NCBI GenBank assembly: GCA_949987705.1
Contig: OX465283.1
Span: 158,797,850-158,861,849 of the forward strand
Length of the DNA: 64,000 nt
Reading direction: 5' to 3'
From: Thereva unica
Lineage: Eukaryota > Arthropoda > Insecta > Diptera > Therevidae
A program made the translations under genes and the position numbers. The notes under the pieces are model-generated. The model did not search any database and had not been told where the DNA came from. It saw only the letters and a list, made by a program, of their open reading frames with translations. Of this stretch, positions 22,165 to 34,052 are shown piece after piece (positions within the stretch are counted from its first letter, which is position 1; each line of letters opens with the position of its first letter).

Positions 22165-22560
22165 AAGATCAAACTTTTACCCCATTTATTACTAGGTTCA
22201 ACCCAGATTCAACCCAATTATACATAAACGGAGATCGAGTCGAAACTGGGTTCACTCAACTCAACTAAGCTCTTGTAGCTAGGTCGAGTTGATATTACGC
22301 CTCATATACGCAAGTTGAGTTGTACTTGGGTTGAGGTGACATTTGTTTTGTTTGTTTGTTTATCATCCGTGAAGTTTGTTTTCGGTGTAGCTTGCACAGG
22401 AATATTTTATTTCATTCTGATTACCATCCATGGTTTTACAATTTTTTTACTTCTAGTTTAATTTCACCAAAAATTCGAGGTTATGTTTTGATTTCACTTC
22501 AACTCTATTTCAACCCAAAATGAGCTCAACTCGACATTATATATGGTGGTCGAAATTTCA
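22165..22560. repeat. Dispersed repeat rich in CAACTC/GAGTTG, copy 2, uninterrupted
   Basis: Matches the flanks of the MITE at 3744-4192 and shows the empty site near AGCTCTTGTAGCTAGG (about 22268-22286). It contains a short TTTG tandem (TTTGTTTTGTTTGTTTGTTT). Confidence 0.75.
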
Positions 22561-23978
22561 GGACGATCATGAGCCATGTAGACTGAGGATAAGTAAAGAC
22601 AAAATGAAAATAGCAAAATGGCTTTGCACAAAAACGGAGAAAATATATTCATCCCAAGAATTCCTCTGATACCGTAGGGCTATCATTTCGAACTCAAACT
22701 TCTTCAATTTCCTGTTAGAGTTTGGTCTTACCATGGCTATCACTAAACTTGCTATCAATAAACGTAAGGATTGAGCTTCAAAATGGGTGGCGTGGATTTC
22801 AGAATCCGCGAAAAAATGTGGGTTGTCATTATTCACCTCCAACCTCTCACCACCTCGCAGGGGGATAGAAACCCCCTCAGAAGAGAGCATTGTTTTCTCT
22901 AAACAGTGTTTACTTTTGTTTAACAAAAAAAAAAATTGCTCGAAAATTTCCAGTATAAAATAATCAGTCCAAATTTGTATACGAAAACGTCTGAATTAGT
23001 TACGTAGATTATCAATTATTAATATCATTTTAACTAAATCCAATAATTAATTTAGTTGGTATTAAATTAACTTCTTTGTGCAACTTTTATCATCTGTTGT
23101 TCTCACCATTTCTCACTTTCAATCTTATCAAAAAATAATAAAAAATAATGATAAGCACGTAATCCTGCAAGAGGGTGATAAACTTTTCAATCTACAATCT
23201 ATTGTTATCACTGATTGATTCAATTTTATAAATAGGAAATAGTAATTGCTAACATTTCGCAATTAAATATTAATTTATGTTTTTTAAGTACTTAGCAGTT
23301 CGCTAAACTTCACCCCAACTGGGGTCTGCTTTGAAATTTCTGTATCGACCAATTGTCTAGCCTAGTATAAACATACTGAAATATCGCAACATAATTTATC
23401 AATTCAGGCCTATTGAGATATTTTTAGCGATAGACAAGTCAATTTTAACCGAGAGCGTGTTATCACTGCTCGAGTAACAACATGATTTCATTGATTAAGG
23501 TGTCGCAGAAGTAAGAATGAAATGACAATAAAATTTACTTGTGATAAGCCAGCCAATTGAAAAAAATTTATAATATAAAATCATAGAAAAAATCATGCAG
23601 AATCATCGAAACAGACTATGGGTTTTCGTCATTCTATAATATTTAAGCCAGAAAAACTAGAAGTAGTCGACCATATTTACATAATGTGCAAAATTCACTT
23701 GATTGGATGCAATATACTTGCCCTACCTTCGTTTCAACTGTCATAAGGACAGCGCTTATCCCAGCACAAGTATGAATCTAAATGCACGGCCTAGCACTTC
23801 TTCTCTTAACAAACCGGTTTGTGTATGTTTTAAGAATTACACAATAAACTGACTGTTTTGCATTTTTTTCATTTCACGATTCTATTGTCATTGTCTCTGT
23901 AGCTGTTTAGAAAATAACAAAAATTCTCATGAGGAATTTAAAAACTACTTGGGATATGGGTTTGACCTTTTCGGTTCA
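22561..23978. other. Intergenic stretch, one unidentified open frame
   Basis: A minus-strand open frame of 119 codons at 22567-22926 has no motif I recognise and no convincing splice sites. The rest is AT-rich and featureless to me. Confidence 0.4.
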
Positions 23979-23982
23979 CACG

Positions 23983-25957
23983 ATTAACTTCCCAGTATGA
24001 TGAACAAAAATATGAAAATCTTTTCAGATCATACTCTTCGAACGGCACCTCAACTAAGTCGATATCTGTTATGGTTCGCGCGATATCGTGCAGATACAAA
24101 AATTCAGTGGCGGTTCGTAAGGTTTAGGATAAGGGAAGCAATGCGCAAGGCGAACGATAAAAGTAAAAGTATCGGCTTTACCTAAAAAAACTGAAAAATA
24201 ACCTATAGTGGAATTAGATAAACAAACTATAAGGAATTGTTCCCAGTCTCAAATTTTTTTTATGGAACATGCTAGTTACGTCGAACGCTACACGAAATGG
24301 TCATTTTCTATCTCTAGCAACGCCGCTACGTAAGTTATCAGTCATTTTGTGAAAATTTTACCATTTTGGTCGTTCTTTCTAACTAAAGATGCGTATACCT
24401 CGGTATGTCTAGGGTACGAAAGAAGCGAAAAAATAAAGGCTGTTTGTCATAATATTGGCTATCAGAGGTTCTTTCTTTTTTTTAAATAAATTGGTTCTTT
24501 TGTGCATTTTTATGAACAAGAAAATTTTTGTAGCTTGAAAAAGTGAAAAAAAGGAATCAAAAATCGTGATTTTTTTCATTTCTTCGTTAATTTTTTTGAA
24601 ATGTTTCGCTGCTAGAGAACGTTTGCGCCTTTTTTCAGATTCTGTTGATATAAAGCGTCAAAAAAAGCCGTTGAAAAACTGCAACTACACCTTTAATCTC
24701 GTTTAATTTTTCATATATGTAAATGCATAACTTTGCTCAAAATCTCAAAAAGATACTAATAATATAAAACCCTGCATACCTCGCATACACCTACACCGCC
24801 GCCTAACGTCATTACATTCACCTAGCAAAAAAAATACTTCAGGCAACCCGCACTCGAAAATACAATTCATAAAAATATTCTCTAAAGGGATCATATTTAA
24901 AGAGAATCTTAACAAATATAATGGAAGCTACAAAGTTATCAGCTTATATTCCATATACACCGCCTGCCACCCCACACAAAAATAAAGAGAAACTTCACCT
25001 ATCTTCGATCTCTTTTTTCTTGACTCAAATAACAAACGAAAATTCATATTTTAAGAGACAAAAACAAAAATTTCGAAGCAAAATTTTAAGAGCAAATTTA
25101 ATATTGCTCGAAGCAGAACATTACCAGAACAAGAAACCAAGAAAACAAAGAGTATATGGTGGATACAGAAAATTTCTTTCTCTTCGACTTCTCATATCCC
25201 ACTGTTCGGCTCCAAAGAAGCTGTGGTAAGCTCAGCTTCTGAGGGCACTGTATCAACGCAAACCTTTGAGTGAGTGTGAGTTCAATTTAATTGAATGTGT
25301 TGGAGTTTTCACGGTGATTTTCTGTTGCAAAGAAGCTGACGATATTACAGCTTCCCCATGTTGTGTAAGGCCTCGGCCACGATAAGAGCGATGAGAGGCA
25401 CTTCAGTATTTGCCACCGCTCGCCGCTCGTATCATGGCTACGGCTTTACTCTTTGTTTACAGTAGGATGATAAATTTCAATTGTACATTTTATATAAAAA
25501 AATCTGTACATTGCATATTTAGTGTTTCCAGAGGAGGAAATATATTCAGATTTTTCTTCTAATTAATCTTGATATATTAAAATTAATTTTTATTGAATTG
25601 CCTATTTGGTCAAGGGAAGCAGTGCTTCCTTTGCTTCCAAAGAGGAACCGCCACTGCAAAAATTACTTTATGTCGCTTAAACCAAAAAACGCCTCGACCG
25701 AATATTGTAAAAATCTTTTCAGATTATATTATCGTTAATACGCTTCGAACGGCACCTCAAGTAAGTCGATATCTCTTGTGGTTTGGGCGATATCGTGCAG
25801 GAAAAAATGACCACATACGTACGCACACACACATACACACATACTTCCTCTTTTTGCATAAAATGCTCTTGGGACCTTGAAAACTGAAAATACGTTGAAA
25901 ATTTCGATTTCGATTTTCGGACCGATTACAATAACTTCCCTATACTGGGAAGTAAAC
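23983..25957. repeat. Inverted-repeat element that hosts a hAT insertion
   Basis: ACTTCCCAGTAT near 23985-23996 is matched by ATACTGGGAAGT near 25944-25955. A TTCGAACGGCACCTCAA...GTCGATATCT block occurs on both sides of the hAT element (about 24037-24068 and 25745-25775) in direct orientation. Without the hAT insertion the unit would be about 420 bp. It has no coding sequence. Confidence 0.6.
24105..25656. mobile_element. hAT-type DNA transposon, non-autonomous, with 8-bp target duplication
   Basis: The ends CAGTGGCGGTTC and GAACCGCCACTG are perfect 12-bp inverted repeats of the CAG...CTG kind typical of hAT elements. The flanks are identical 8-mers, CAAAAATT at 24097-24104 and 25657-25664. 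The 1.55-kb interior has no transposase I can recognise; a 102-codon frame at 24921-25229 has no hAT motif. It is therefore probably mobilised in trans. Confidence 0.85.
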
Positions 25958-27489
25958 AATCATCAAAATCGAAGTAGTTTATGGTGGTGATAACCCAAAT
26001 TATCACCAATCAGAAAAATCATTCTCATGTTGACAATTCTGATAAAGACTTAGTCAGATTTAGCGAAATAACCTTTATATCTCTTAACTCTATTCTGTTG
26101 AGATTAGGGATATAAAATTTCGAATAAAATAATTTCCCCTTTCAAATACCTTTAAAGGTATTAGTCGCCCTTATCCGTAGTTTTGTGATGATTAACTTCA
26201 CAAAGCGAATATGAGTTGAAAGTAGCAAGAAATCAAAGCATAAACATAAAGGATTCTACCCACTGACCTCAGTTTACACAGTGCCGAGATGCCCCAATAA
26301 TGGTCGCATAAGCAGAATGAAGTTGATAAGTTCTAGCTACATACGAGAGAGCGCCCAATTCCTATTTTTATTACACCTGCAACCGACGCGAGCACACTCT
26401 ATAAGCTATAAAGGGAAGTTAAACAAAGTTGCATTCGCCAGGATTAACTTCAAAAGAAATATCAAAATTCCTCCAAATCAGGATCAAATTTTAACGACTT
26501 CTACATGACATGGCAGAGCACACAGGAGACCCGATCATCAACTGCTATCGGGTGATGAATGGGGAGGTCGTAAACGGTCTAAGTGGATCATCTAATCAAA
26601 AAATTAGGGAGCATCCTGATAAGGAGATCCGCCTGCAAACTTGAGACCAAATTATGTTTATGACATCCGAATGTTTATTGCCATTGAAATGCTGAAAACT
26701 TTAAGGAAGTTTTGCGTCACACACATAACCGTTTGTGGAAAACACACGGGCAAAGAAGTCAAAGAGGGATTAATCGATTAAAGGGAATCCGACGTCGCAG
26801 TGGCGCCAATGAATGTTCCTCCCCGCCGAATGTGTGTAACAAAGCGTGCAGAAAGGTAACATATCGAAAACTTGTAGACATCCGCCAAATGAGTCGGAGC
26901 GGCTCTAGAGGTTGGAGCTGATATATGGCTCCAGCTCCTCCAGCGAAGACAGTGAGGGAAGTAAGTGATTTAGGATGGAAACTCTTTGCTGGAGGGCGGC
27001 TTCCTGGGTTTTAACACTGATAAAATGTGCTGACGACGTTCTTGCTACATATGAAGACTATACACACTCCATCAATTACCTTCATTCTTTGGGCGCGCAG
27101 GTTGGAGAGGATGATACATCATTAAGAGCCTAATTATATTTCAACTCGACCGTGACGCCAATTTTACCTTGTGGGGATTATGAGAAGTAAAGGACATATG
27201 GCAATGGAACTTTTGCATTTTTAATAATTGAAGAAATAAAATCATTGGACAAAGGTTAGTCGCTAAACGACTTCACTATTTTCGTCGTCAAAGATTTTTT
27301 AGTTCGTTCGTTCTACAATAAGAAAAGAATGTGCACGCTTGTATAATAATAGTGAAAACGAATCGAGAACTAACAGAGTTTATATAATGTACATATTGCG
27401 GATTAATTCATTATGGAATTTTGTGAAAGACATACTTTCGAACAGAAAGTCCTTACAACTAATAAAGCCTGCACCAAATAGAATGATGT
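25958..27489. other. No recognised gene
   Basis: Small open frames at 26281-26508 and 26712-26921 carry no known motif. Nothing else can be supported in this stretch. Confidence 0.4.
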
Positions 27490-28830
27490 CCATACCATTC
27501 TTTCTTCTTCTTTGATCCGTTAGCAACGGATATGCTGCTGTTATTGCCACTGGGTCTCGAACTCTATTCACGATTCGTTTCCATTCTTACAGGTTTTTGG
27601 CGGCAGCCTGTGGTTTGAGCCTCGGTAGCTGAAAATCGTTGATTCTTTAGGCCCCCCTCAATATTCTTTAGCCAGGTTTTCTTCGGTGCGTGCTGCTCGC
27701 ATTTTTGTCGAACTATTTCGTTTCGAAGGCGATCGCGGAGTGAGACACCGAGGATCTGCCTCAATCATCACATTTGGAAGACCTCGAGCTTCTTAACGTC
27801 CAGTTTGAGCAATGTCCGCGTTTCAGATCAATAAAGAAGAATCGAAAGGATCAACGTTCGGTAAAGGCGTACTTTCGTTTTGATGGCAATGTTTGTTCCT
27901 TTCAATGTGCACCCCATTGAGCGAGGCGAATGTTGCTGTTGCCTGGCCGATGCGGCTGTGAACGTCGGACGTCGATGCTACTTTCGTTTCATCAACCAAT
28001 GATCCCAAATATTTGAACTTCGGAACCTGATCGATTTGGGTTCCATCGAAGTGAACGCTGGCCCTCGATTGGTCCGTTGTGAGCACTTTGGTCTTTCTTG
28101 CATTTATTCTTAACCCGTATGATTGGGCGATGCGGGAAATGTCGTATAAGATGTCCGTTGCTTCGGCATCCGTTTCGGCGAAGACGGCTCTATCGTTGGC
28201 GAACATTAAGTCGGTTACGAAGTTGTTGTCGTCGTATCGAATGTCGAGTCCGAGTCGTCCATCGAATGCCTCACACATAATCACGTCGTTCACAGCGTTG
28301 AAGAGAAGTGGCGAAGCGACGTCTTCTTGTCGGGCACCCGTTTGAATCGGGAACTCCTCGAATAAGTCGCTTCGAATACGAACGTTGCTGATTGAGCCAT
28401 CGTACGACGATTGGAGAAGTTGGCTCCACAAGCTGTTCCAATCGATGCAATCGAAAGCGGATTTGAAATCGATGAAAACGACGACAGTTCGTTTGGCGCA
28501 TCGAATTTTTTCCATTAGTTGACGAAGTGCGAATATTTGATCAACGCATCCTCGATGTGATAAACGATCGAAAGAAGGCTAATACCACAATCATTTTTGC
28601 ATTCATGACTGTGGCCTTTCTTCAAAATTGGGACAACGATCGTTTTCTTCCACGCCGAAGGGACATGATCCGAATGCCATTTGTGTGCTATGAGGACATG
28701 AAGTCGTTGTGATAAGACATCACCTCCGGCTTTGATCATCTCGGCGGTTACTTGATCTATTCCCGGCGCTTTTCCATTTTTCAGCGATTTTATTTCTGTC
28801 TTCGCCTCCATAATTGTCGATTCTGTATAC
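27490..28830 (-). mobile_element. LINE copy, 5'-truncated, with internal deletion
   Basis: Minus-strand order is: KSLKNGKAPGIDQVTAEMIK and WKKTIVVPILKKG (28700-28800), a junction that skips part of the protein, then VVVFIDFKSAFDCIDW, a GARQEDVASPLLFN block, LMFANDRAVFAETD (catalytic FADD changed to FAND), KYLGSLVDETK, and the C-terminal NRVRDPVA near 27540. A 230-codon frame remains open at 27823-28515. The 3' end reads through ATCAAAGAAGAAGAAAG. It is the same family as the copies at 35440-36280 and 44085-45415. Confidence 0.85.
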
Positions 28831-28916
28831 CCATACCCAAATTAAGTAGAAACTCAGTTTTAATTATTTATTTCACTTTTCCTTTAATAATTTTCATTAT
28901 CACTCAAAACTACATT

Positions 28917-29646
28917 TCACTCGAGCTTAGCTTGATAATACTGCTCAGGGGTAATATTTTGTGCTCCACCAAACCAATCAAGAACATAAATATTCTCAAT
29001 TTGGAACTTATGAAGAACGAAGGTGTGCGCTGTTAAGGATATAAGTAAGTTAGTGATAAGTCCAAAATTAAAGTTTTCTTAAGATTACCTTGAACCCACA
29101 AATCGGCAGCTGGATGTCTACTGTGGAATGATTTTCTTGCGAATTCATATTCTTCTGATTTCTCATCCAATTTCTCAACAGATCCACTCATGATTACTCG
29201 GGCACAAGTTGGGCTCATTGGGTCATCGTTATTCTTCGAGCAGCTGAGATCGGACTCGTCCGAAAAGAGTAGAGTTACCTTGTTGTCTTTCTAAACATCA
29301 AGATGGCGTTATTCATTTCCTTCACTAACACAGATTTAAAATTAATTCTAACCTTTACGTCTTTTCCGGAGAAGTCAAGTTCAGTGAGATATATGTAGAT
29401 GTTTCCTGTTGATGGAGCATCACGTGCACTGTCAGCAATTGATTTTACGTTGACCATTGGGAATCCTTGAAGTTTGGCATCTGTTGAAATTGTTCCAAAA
29501 GGAACCCAGTTGGCTTTGTGGACAAGAGTTCTTGCTACTTTGGCATGATCAGTTGGCTTCTCTTTTCCCTTTGGATTCAATACAAATCCTTCCGTAGGGT
29601 ACAAGGATAAAACAACTATTGTTAAAAGAAGTACAGCTTTGCCCAT
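28917..29646 (-). CDS. CREG-like secreted protein, copy B, intact
   Basis: Exons on the minus strand are 29353-29646, 29089-29290 and 28917-29029 (294, 202 and 113 nt), giving 202 residues. A signal peptide (MGKAVLLLTIVVLSLYPTEG) precedes the CREG core with HAKVARTLVHKANWVPFGTI, GNIYIYLTELDFSGKDVK, SCSKNNDDPMSPTCARVIMS, FHSRHPAADLW and a C-terminal GGAQNITPEQYYQAKLE. NIT is a possible N-glycosylation site. The family is known as secreted, lysosome-linked glycoproteins with a flavin-binding-like fold; the role in insects is not established from this sequence. Introns are phase 0 after GKDVK and phase 1 after WVQ, the same as copy A. An AATAAA on the minus strand lies just past the stop (about 28866-28872). 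Confidence 0.92.
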
Positions 29647-29699
29647 TGTTATTGACTGGTGGTTCTATGTAAACTAAATCCATGATCAAGAAGCTCCAC

Positions 29700-29711
29700 T
29701 TTTATATAAAA
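29700..29711 (-). promoter_or_regulatory. TATA box of CREG-like copy B
   Basis: TTTATATAAAAA on the plus strand reads TATATAAA on the minus strand, about 55 bp upstream of the ATG at 29646. This leaves a short 5' untranslated leader of 20 to 30 nt. Confidence 0.6.
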
Positions 29712-30500
29712 ATAATTCTGGGAAGTGCCACTTAATAATGATCATTATCAATTCGTAATCACTGTTATGTGACTTTTAACATTTAACAAATTGAAACTCG
29801 TTTCAGTTTCCTTTACTTAAGTGTATGGACACTAGTATGGACTTAGGAAATCGGTAACGAGACGTAGAATTGTTATTAGGGTGACAAGTAGCTGGCAGTG
29901 AGGCACTTGACAGTTGTACTCAAACTGATGACAGAATTTCAAGTACGTGATATTGACAAAGTTTTCCATTAATTAGTGGTTTAGAGTGGGGTGGAGGGGT
30001 CTTGGAGATGGCCATCAACCTGGCTATCCTGTCTGCGGGTTATGACTAAAACGAGTCTAAACACTATTTTTGAGGATTTCCACAATGAGACGATTGTGCT
30101 GACTGCAGCGGCAGGTCATGGTCATCAGATCATACCAATTGGACAAGTGAAAGTGGTTTTCACAGGTTCGTTTTGAAGAAAGCTTAATTCCATTGAGATA
30201 ATTCTACAGACATCGGAACAAGTGATATCAGTCCGTACTTTGCTTGAACTATACGGAATATGCATCAAAACTCAAGAAGACAACACCTTTCCTATTATTC
30301 AATTCGGGCCGCTTTCTTTGAATTTCCGGGCATAACCACTGTAGTTGTCCAGTTGATTTTGAGATTCAATCATCTGATAAACTGGAAGTAAGTGATAGCG
30401 GACGATTCTCTTCTAGTGTGACCACAAACACAGCATCTTTCTTCGACGTCAGTATGGCTTGTGGTGGCTCACCATCCCAAAGCTGAAATGTGACAGAAAT
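29712..30500. other. Intergenic stretch upstream of copy B
   Basis: No exon or repeat that I can support. The open frame at 29991-30176 has no motif. Confidence 0.4.
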
Positions 30501-30502
30501 TC

Positions 30503-30780
30503 AAAATGGCTGCGGAAATATGGTTGCCAATTTTGTTCCGATTCCAAAGAAAGTGGAAATGTGGAATGATCAAAACTTAAATTCAAAATGGCCGCACCAA
30601 AATGGCCGACAAATTTGTCAATTGTAGTCCGGTTCCAATGAAACTCGGTATATGGGAGTTTTTAAAGTAGCTTATAACGTATTTATGATCGAAACATAAT
30701 TTCAAAATTGCGGGGCCAATATAGCGGATGAATTTTTCCAAATAATTGTCATTTCCCCGTAAGCTATATGTAAGTTGTTC
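30503..30780. repeat. Degenerate tandem units with TTCAAAATGGCxGC
   Basis: Three diverged units begin ATTCAAAATGGCTGCGG (about 30503), ATTCAAAATGGCCGCAC (about 30581) and TTTCAAAATTGCGGGGCC (about 30700). Each is followed by an ATGGCCGA/ATATAGCGG-like block and a TTCCGATTCCAA/GGTTCCAATGAAA-like block. Unit length is 80 to 120 bp. Confidence 0.5.
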
Positions 30781-32449
30781 AAGAGTTGGAAAATCGGAAA
30801 ATCTTAACATCCTAGCTACAAATGGAAACGCATTTAACATAGTATATCCTGAAGCTCTCTAAGCACTCCTTTAAGAATTGATCAACAAGGATTTTTGGAA
30901 ATATGGTAAGGAGAAGCGGAAATGTGGGATTTATATACAATGGATAAGAAATTCTGAAATTTTAGGTATAAGTCTAAGATTCTGCTGAGAGGACGTTACC
31001 AAGCTACTTTGTTCTTTAGTCGGTTAAAGCCGCTTGAAGCTAAATCTGGATACAGACTTAAGTAGGGCACTTTACATGGGTTAAGATAATACCAAAATCA
31101 TATGTTCAGGGTTTGAGCTCTTATAGCCATGCAAGAATACAAAACGTTGAAATCCACCTTAAATAATCGTTGGTATAAGAATTTTTTGCCAATTCTGCGT
31201 GGTGCAGTCTTACAAACACCGTAAAAAAACGCTAGGATGAAAATCTTATTAAAGTCACTCATGTGAGGAAGTTCATTATCTCTAGTATGAGAATGAAAAT
31301 CGATTTTTAATCATCTTCACGGTTGGACATAAATCCGCCTGAAACGACGTAAATCACTACGAACACGTTCGCTGGTAATTGGGAAAACCTCCAAGTCTTA
31401 TCCACGAGGATCCACCGTAACGAAATTTCTTCTAGCGCCTTAATTGATGTGAAAACATTATACTACTCACAATTTGCTACACACAAAGCCTCAAACCTGC
31501 TGTACAAACATATGTATAAACACAAGCGAATTCAATTTGATGCTTGCATATTGGTGATTCAAGGTTTTTCTGTACATCTGCATAATGACATTGAAGTGTC
31601 CTGTAGTAACCCCACTCAATTTGTTCAAACGCACATGAGCACACACACACATCCGAGACACACACGTGATTCAATCTGAGTTCATCAATCACAATACATG
31701 AAGACATCTGTATCACTTACAACTAATTCTAAGGATATGCCTTGACATCCCTACGCAGAGGCCGGGAAACCATCATTTATTTAAAGTCTCATCTACAATA
31801 ATGTCCCCTTTAGGCGTTTTTATTTAAGAGATTGCTTGTCGTCGTCCTTAAGGTGAAGGCAACCTGGCCATTTTCCCTTATTTGCAAAATATATTCGTGA
31901 TTTGAGTACGGGGGAAGGACGATGGTGTGTCAATATTCTCTTAAATCTCTGCTTTAAGGAATTCGCACGCAATTTAGTGTCCGGAAAAGTTTTGTATTTT
32001 ATCTGGGAAAAATTTAATTTCAATCACTGTAAACAAGCTTACTGGAAAATAGTGATATTGAATATTACAAAAAAGTGGTGAAAGGACTTTGTTCGAGTTT
32101 TATTGCAAATTTATAATATTGAAATCGCCCGCGGCTGTAATCAAGGAATATTGTTTAACTGCCTTCGATAGATATGAATTTTTACAAAATGATTTTATTG
32201 TCAAGTGATTCTCTGTTTTTTAGTTTATAGCTGGTGCACGAATATGCGAGTTTGTGGACTTAACTGAGGAGAACAGTGGGTTCATAATGTGATATTAAAT
32301 ATTTCATTAAACTTTGTGTATCCCAACGATTTTTCATTTTACATATCAGAGGAAGCGTTGATTGGTCACTTGTTCCAACTTAATAAGATTCCCACACTAT
32401 CAACCGTTTTTTATTTCCCAAGTTTGACGGGGACGAAGTTTTTGAAGTT
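30781..32449. other. Intergenic stretch, no gene recognised
   Basis: Open frames of 60 to 91 codons without motifs, and a short CA-rich run near 31640-31665. Nothing else is supported. Confidence 0.4.
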
Positions 32450-32790
32450 TTTCTTTTCTTCTTCGATCAGTTCGGTACCGCTGGCTCTCGAACTCCATTC
32501 ACGATTCACTACTTCAGCTGTGAAAGCCGGCCGTCGATGCCACTTTCGTTTCCTCAGCCAATGATCTCAAAGATCTGCTGCTGGTGGTGGCGCCGTTTTC
32601 TTCGCTCTTTGTAATCGCATCTGTAATTTCGCGCGATCAAAATAATGGTCCGATCCACGATCGGGGCCACTCATTGACGTGCGTCTTTGAGCGTCGATCG
32701 GAATCTTGCTTTGATCAAAACGAAGTCTAACATCACCAAATCGTTACCAGATGGATTTCGCCAGGTGAGTTAGTGTTTGAGTGGATGGCG
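32450..32790 (-). mobile_element. LINE debris: reverse-transcriptase tail joined to endonuclease piece
   Basis: At 32455-32570 the reverse complement contains GAGGAAACGAAAGTGGCATC, matching the ETKVASTSDVHS region of the LINE at 27490-28830, next to its terminal TTCTTCTTCGATC tract. At 32590-32780 minus-strand translation gives TWRNPSGNDLVMLDFVLIKA and RFRSTLKDAR, an AP-endonuclease block. The two pieces are out of normal order or collapsed by deletion. Confidence 0.65.
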
Positions 32791-33477
32791 GAAAATGCTG
32801 TTGTCAACGATCAAATTGTTTTACGCTGCGAATCAAAGCAGTAGTATGACAATGCAAAAAGTTTGTGCAGTTTTTTAGCCAAGGTGAGGGGCATTTTTAA
32901 AGTTCCATGGAAGAATATTGCAATAAGCTCTTTGAGGCATCTATATACCTCGCGAGTTCTGAAGAATACCCCGTCCATTGAGCTAGTGCTAGAACCAGAG
33001 AAGAGTGGTGGCATATAAGTTTCGGGTATAGAAGAATTTGATTCAAATCAAGTCGGTCTTGGATTTGGTCTTTCTGTCGTAAATGAAAGAAGCGGTCATA
33101 AAAGAGGTAAAGTGCTTCTTGAAGGATGAAGTTTTTACTTACGATTCAACCTGTCGTCATAATAATTTGACCTTCTTGATGACGGGATTACATCAACTTA
33201 TTTTTTTTATATGCCTCTTGGAGCTTTTTTCGTCAGCCTAATATGTTTGTTTATATAATCAAGCAGACTCAGCCGGACTTACACAAGGCAGTAGGTACAT
33301 TTGTCCCTTACATGATGGTAAATTGTACTGAGGCTGCAATTTTTTGAAACGTCCAAGTTCAAAAATAATGTCCTACTGGTATGAGCACTGAAACATCACG
33401 TGAGTTCTATCACGAATAATTTAACTACATTCACAACCCTTTTCTTTCTCTACAAAAGGGAGGTCATAATTGGCAGC
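32791..33477. other. Intergenic stretch, no gene recognised
   Basis: A 67-codon minus-strand frame at 32811-33014 has no motif. No repeat partner was found in the window. Confidence 0.35.
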
Positions 33478-33645
33478 AAAGGCCGACTTACTGGCATCTC
33501 TGTTCGTCTCGAATTCTTCTTTGCCTGACATTGGCATAATTATATTCTATCTCCCGTACTAAGCTTAAGGTTGGCCATTGCACCATGACGTGACTAATGA
33601 TATGACGAACTGGTAGCACAAAGGGTGATTGAGCTTGGAGTTGTC
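33478..33645 (+). repeat. Repeat fragments shared with 46310-46352 and with a LINE 3' tail
   Basis: AAAGGCCGACTTACTGGCAT...AATTCTTCTTTGCC at 33478-33525 resembles 46310-46355. ATTGCACCATGACGTGAC...GCACAAAGGGTGAT at 33583-33635 resembles the reverse complement of the 3' tail of the LINE at 47100-48476. Confidence 0.55.
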
Positions 33646-34052
33646 ACATGAAAAACGTTGATTAGCATTTTATATTAATCCCGTTTTACAAACTGCGTCC
33701 TATTTATAGGCATGACAACAAAAAAACAGACAAAATGTATTGCAAAAAAGTTCATTGATGTGTCTTATCCCAAAGCTGACATAATCTGCCCTACATTTGG
33801 CGGCATTCTCATAAATTAATAACAATAAATCAAAGGTATACAACTTGAGCTCCACAAAAAGTACAAAGTACCGCCGATAATAATCCGAGATTTTTATTTA
33901 TCTTTCCTACGTGGAACCTTAATCAGCGCCTCAACCTTATCGGAACATCTGATTTAAAATTCTACCAAAGAAAGTATACTTAAACTCGCACCAGCACTCA
34001 CCGCACTTAGTGTGCTCCCGTTGCATTCTGTTGGCACTAATTAAGAATTAAA

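Noticed and set aside
22567..22926. 119-codon minus-strand open frame
   Set aside because: No signal, domain or splice sites that I can defend; kept only as an unidentified frame.
28079..28345. Plus-strand open frames opposite the LINE at 27490-28830
   Set aside because: Antisense shadows of the reverse-transcriptase frame.
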